Part shown: positions 12,132 through 14,634 of the stretch, in pieces
How the letters are laid out: every line of letters starts with the position of its first letter
Numbering within the stretch: the first letter of the stretch is position 1
Assembly: GCA_900314165.1 (NCBI GenBank)
Contig: OMUE01000021.1
Span: 1-14,634, forward strand
Length of the DNA: 14,634 bases
Source: an uncultured Acidaminococcus sp.
GTDB lineage: Bacteria > Bacillota_C > Negativicutes > Acidaminococcales > Acidaminococcaceae
Reading direction: 5' to 3'
Program-made: the position numbers and the translations under genes
The notes under the pieces: generated by a model
The model's input: the letters and a program-made list of their open reading frames with translations, nothing else
The model's database searches: none
Told to the model about the DNA's origin: nothing

Positions 12132-12671
12132 TTACGGCAGCGCCCGGACCTGGCCTATGGGCCAGAATATGACACTGGCTTTGCCTTTGATAAGGCTCAG
12201 ATCCACAAAGCCTACATCTCTGTACCGGCTATCCTCGGAATTATTCCGGTTATCCCCCATGACGAACACATGGCCTTTGGGCACGGTGGCCTTGGGATAA
12301 TTCGTCTTGAAGGGCTCCCGGATATACGTCTCGTTCAGTTTCTGTCCGTTCACATAGGTCTGGCCGTTGCGGATTTCAATGGTATCCCCGCCTACGGCAA
12401 TGACCCGTTTGATGAAGTCCCGGCGGGTATCGCTGGGGTATTTGAACACGATGATTTCGCCCCGCTGGGGTTCCCTGGTGTAATACACCAGCTTGTTCAC
12501 CAGCAGCCGTTCCCTGTCCTGCAGGGTCTCCCGCATAGAAGGACCGGACACCATATAGGGTTCCACCAGGAACGTGCGGATACAGAAGGCCAGCACCACC
12601 GCTACGATGATGGAGATCAGCCAGTCGCTGACCGTATCCTGCCAGGAACCGGATTTCTTTTCTTCTGTCAT
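12132..12671 (-). CDS. lepB: Type I signal peptidase (LepB/SipS)
   Basis: Membrane-bound serine-lysine protease that removes signal peptides from exported proteins. 179 aa, the short Gram-positive-like form. One N-terminal membrane helix spans about residues 17-36. Box B SGPSMRETL carries the nucleophile Ser45, box D DFIKRVIAVGGD carries the general base Lys88, and box E is GDNRNNSEDSR. The ATG has GAGGAG about 8 nt upstream. It lies 69 bp after rplS, and that gap is mostly the rplS terminator, so lepB depends on read-through or on a promoter I cannot see clearly. Its own terminator is at 11994-12031. Confidence 0.96.
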   Translation of the reverse strand: MTEEKKSGSWQDTVSDWLISIIVAVVLAFCIRTFLVEPYMVSGPSMRETLQDRERLLVNKLVYYTREPQRGEIIVFKYPSDTRRDFIKRVIAVGGDTIEIRNGQTYVNGQKLNETYIREPFKTNYPKATVPKGHVFVMGDNRNNSEDSRYRDVGFVDLSLIKGKASVIFWPIGQVRALP

Positions 12672-12687
12672 GGTTTCACTCCTCTAG

Positions 12688-12731
12688 AAAAAAAGAAGGC
12701 TGCAGCACCAATGGGTTCAACAGCCTTCTTT
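12688..12731 (-). terminator. Rho-independent terminator of rplS
   Basis: On the minus strand, an 11-bp perfect stem (AAAGAAGGCTG pairing with CAGCCTTCTTT; 12721-12731 with 12692-12702) and an 18-nt loop are followed by seven T's (12694 to 12688). It begins 9 nt after the rplS stop codon. Confidence 0.85.
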
Positions 12732-12740
12732 AGTTTCCGA

Positions 12741-13082
12741 TTAGCGGCGTTCTCTGATACGAGCAGCTTTACCGGTCAGTTTACGCAGGTAGTACAGTTT
12801 TGCTCTCCGTACAACACCTCTGTGAGAAACGACGATTTTTTCGATTCTCGGGGAATGTACAGGGAACGTTCTTTCTACGCCGACGCCGGAAGCAATACGA
12901 CGAACGGTGAACATTTCACGTACGCCAGAGCCATTACGGGAAATGCAGACGCCTTCAAATAACTGAACGCGTTCACGGTTGCCTTCAACGATTTTGGCAT
13001 ATACTTTCAGGGTATCGCCAGGACGGAAGTCAGGAATGTCGGAACGCAGCTGTTCCTTTTCAATTGCTTCGATAATATTCAT
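12741..13082 (-). CDS. rplS: 50S ribosomal protein L19
   Basis: 113 aa, normal length. L19 sits at the interface of the two ribosomal subunits. Diagnostic segments: [29 protein letters not shown] at 19-47, [27 protein letters not shown], and the C-terminal [27 protein letters not shown] lies 7-13 nt upstream of the ATG. It has its own promoter and terminator, so although it follows trmD in the classical order it can be expressed alone, which suits a ribosomal protein needed in large amounts. Confidence 0.98.
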   Translation of the reverse strand: MNIIEAIEKEQLRSDIPDFRPGDTLKVYAKIVEGNRERVQLFEGVCISRNGSGVREMFTVRRIASGVGVERTFPVHSPRIEKIVVSHRGVVRRAKLYYLRKLTGKAARIRERR

Positions 13083-13154
13083 TTATGTTCCTCCTCTGAA
13101 TCCAAGACGTTCATGTCTAGCCACGTGCTAACAGCGGACCGCCCGTTATGCATA
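13083..13154 (-). promoter_or_regulatory. rplS 5' leader, possible L19 autoregulatory RNA
   Basis: The transcript from the promoter at 13161-13189 would have a leader of about 72 nt. Two small hairpins can be drawn: TAAC/GTTA with an inner GCG/CGC, and AGAC-ATGAAC-GTCT just before the ribosome site. Firmicutes are known to carry an L19 leader, but I cannot match its consensus from memory, so this is tentative. Confidence 0.3.
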
Positions 13155-13160
13155 CGCTGT

Positions 13161-13189
13161 ATTATACCATACAGCCCATTTGGGTGCAA
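13161..13189 (-). promoter_or_regulatory. Strong housekeeping promoter of rplS
   Basis: On the minus strand, -35 TTGCAC (13184-13189), a 17-bp spacer, and perfect -10 TATAAT (13161-13166). A weak 10-bp hairpin with a bulge (13190-13219) overlaps the trmD stop just upstream. It has no U-run and may only slow transcription from trmD. Confidence 0.75.
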
Positions 13190-13206
13190 GGAAAAGTGTT
13201 AAACTT

Positions 13207-13971
13207 TTACACATTTTCCCCTGCATCTTTTTTCTGTCTTTCTTCGTTTAAAATCTCTAAAAACAACCTGCCATCGCCTTTCTGCCACTGGAGTTTCTGC
13301 AGCAGGTCTGGCCGATGGAGGTACGTGGCCCGCAGGGCCTCCTTCCGGCGCCACAGGGCAATCTTGCCATGGTCTCCGGACAAAAGGATGGCGGGTACTT
13401 TCTGCCCTTCATAGTCTACGGGACGGGTATATTGGGGATATTCCAGCAGATGGTCGTGGAAGGAATCTTCCTCCGCACTGACCAGCTTGCCCAACACCCC
13501 GGGAATGAACCGGGCTACGGCGTCCATGACGGCAAGGGCCGGCAATTCGCCTCCGGTCAGGACAAAATCCCCTACGGATAGCCGCAGGTCCGCCTGAGCC
13601 AGGATCCGTTCGTCAAAGCCCTCGTAATGGCCACACAGGAAGATCATATCCCGTCCGGTCTCCGCCAAAGCGCACACCCGCTCCTGATGCAGGGCCTCCC
13701 CTACAGGGGTCAGGGCCACCACCAAGGCCTCCGGAGCCAACTCCCGGGCACGCTGCAGAGCCGCCAGATAGGTCTGGGGCTTCAGCACCATGCCCGCACC
13801 GCCGCCGCAGGTGGTATCATCCACGCTGCGATGCCGATCCGTGGCATAGTCCCGGGGGTTCACGCACTCTACATGCAACAGCCCTTCCTGAACCGCCCGG
13901 CCCAGGATACTGTAGCCGGCAGCCTGCAGGATCATGTCAGGAAATAATGTGATGAAGATGAAATTACGCAC
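13207..13971 (-). CDS. trmD: tRNA (guanine37-N1)-methyltransferase TrmD
   Basis: SPOUT-class enzyme that uses S-adenosylmethionine to methylate G37 next to the anticodon and so prevents frameshifting. 254 aa, usual length. Motifs: TLFPDM at the start, DDTTCGGGAGMVLKPQ at 51-66, the cofactor-knot segments LCGHYEGFDERI (112-123) and SVGDFVLTGGELPA (132-145), Arg154, Asp169 (both at the catalytic positions of the E. coli enzyme), and LLEYPQYTRP at 175-184. The start is GTG, placed directly after the rimM TAA with no gap; GGAG lies about 9 nt upstream inside rimM. Translational coupling to rimM is likely. Confidence 0.98.
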   Translation of the reverse strand: MRNFIFITLFPDMILQAAGYSILGRAVQEGLLHVECVNPRDYATDRHRSVDDTTCGGGAGMVLKPQTYLAALQRARELAPEALVVALTPVGEALHQERVCALAETGRDMIFLCGHYEGFDERILAQADLRLSVGDFVLTGGELPALAVMDAVARFIPGVLGKLVSAEEDSFHDHLLEYPQYTRPVDYEGQKVPAILLSGDHGKIALWRRKEALRATYLHRPDLLQKLQWQKGDGRLFLEILNEERQKKDAGENV

Positions 13972-14466
13972 TTAGATCCACTCCGGCAGCACGACTACAA
14001 TCTTTTTGGCATCCCAATCGATTGCCCTGATATTATCGGGAATGGCCGCCACCAGGATGTCCTCTCCCTCAGGAGGCGCAATGACATATACATCCGTGGA
14101 ACCGGGGGTGAAGACGTCCTTCAGGGTGCCCACAGGCGTCCCTTCCGGCGTTTCAACCGCAAAGCCGATAATATCCCGCACATAGAACTGGCCTTCGGGC
14201 AAGGGAGGCAGTTCTTCCCGGGCCAGGACGATGGAGCGGCCCCGCAGAGTTTCCGCTTCATCCATGGTCTGGATTTCCCGGGTCTTGATGAGGAACACAT
14301 TTTTGTGTTGGCGTATGGCTTCCACCGTCAGCGTCCGTCCGTTATCCAGGGTAATGGTCTCCAGATCCAGATACCGTTCCGGCTGGTCGGACAGGGGCAT
14401 AACGCGAAATTCGCCCCGCACGCCATGCGGGGCGACAATTTTACCAATCACGATATTCCGTTCCAT
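13972..14466 (-). CDS. rimM: Ribosome maturation factor RimM
   Basis: Assists 30S subunit assembly, binding S19. 164 aa, normal length. The N-terminal RimM domain carries IGKIVAPHGVRGEFRV (7-22), and a C-terminal PRC barrel begins at QFYVRDIIGFAVET (93-106) with GTLKDVFTPGSTDVYVI (113-129). The start at 14466 is chosen because the family begins just there and an AAGG lies right before the ATG; an upstream ATG at 14520 would run 54 bp into the preceding gene. It is 4 bp from the preceding ylqD-like stop and abuts trmD. Confidence 0.97.
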   Translation of the reverse strand: MERNIVIGKIVAPHGVRGEFRVMPLSDQPERYLDLETITLDNGRTLTVEAIRQHKNVFLIKTREIQTMDEAETLRGRSIVLAREELPPLPEGQFYVRDIIGFAVETPEGTPVGTLKDVFTPGSTDVYVIAPPEGEDILVAAIPDNIRAIDWDAKKIVVVLPEWI

Positions 14467-14470
14467 GGCC

Positions 14471-14634
14471 TTATTCCCTAAAGCCGATGACTTTGCCGTC
14501 TTCCACCAGGATTTCGGCACCCATCAGGGCTTCCATGTCGGAGCCGATGGTTACTTCTACGGAACGTTCTAAGGTACCATGACCGATTTCACTGCCAATT
14601 TCCAGGTTTTCTGCCCGTTCCAGTTTGTCTTTCA
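14471..14634 (-). CDS. YlqD-like protein, C-terminal fragment (5' end outside window)
   Basis: The 53 visible residues begin KDKLERAENL and end GKVIGFRE before a TAA. The pattern LEIGSEIGHGTLERSVEVTIG...EILVEDGKVIGFR resembles the C-terminal part of YlqD-family proteins as I recall them. The family's function is unknown; its N-terminal part is usually a coiled coil. The position just before rimM is the ylqD position in the Firmicutes order rpsP-ylqC-ylqD-rimM-trmD-rplS, which supports the call. The true start is beyond the window edge. Confidence 0.7.
   Translation of the reverse strand, partial: KDKLERAENLEIGSEIGHGTLERSVEVTIGSDMEALMGAEILVEDGKVIGFRE

Overview
The window looks like chromosomal DNA of a Gram-negative-type Firmicute (class Negativicutes; an Acidaminococcus-like organism is my best guess, not proven). 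The grounds are the Firmicutes order ylqD-rimM-trmD-rplS-lepB, a FloA flotillin and a ThiW-type ECF subunit in moderately GC-rich coding DNA. Every gene I can support lies on the minus strand, so transcription runs from high to low coordinates. The long plus-strand reading frames are shadows.

Right end (about 12.1-14.6 kb): translation and export housekeeping. A ylqD-like 3' fragment, rimM and trmD are packed with 0-4 bp gaps. rplS has its own near-consensus promoter, a short leader and a strong terminator, and lepB follows. Middle right (8.3-11.9 kb): floA, a small membrane-anchored hypothetical gene and an AbgT-family transporter form one tight unit with its own promoter. A separate C_GCAxxG_C_C cysteine-rich gene follows. 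Middle (4.8-8.1 kb): a TerB-like gene, then an accessory-looking trio of an AlbA_2/GHKL/winged-helix regulator, a MerR-family regulator and a flavodoxin-fold lipoprotein. Left (0.3-4.3 kb): thiW, sbcD and sbcC form an apparent operon. The first ~50 bp resemble the end of an IS21-type element.

The most interesting material is between the genes. (1) Four 21-bp tandem repeats sit in the promoter of the AlbA_2 regulator. (2) A promoter with a 19-bp spacer and a centred palindrome links the MerR gene to the lipoprotein flavodoxin. (3) Hairpins sharing a CTGTGA core have outer stems that change in a compensatory way. (4) Heptamer tandem repeats sit at transcription-unit ends and at one 5' end. (5) A two-hairpin element occurs twice. 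(6) The 4.3-4.76 kb gap is packed with palindromes. I see no CRISPR array, rRNA or tRNA, and no complete new defence system that the sequence alone would prove.
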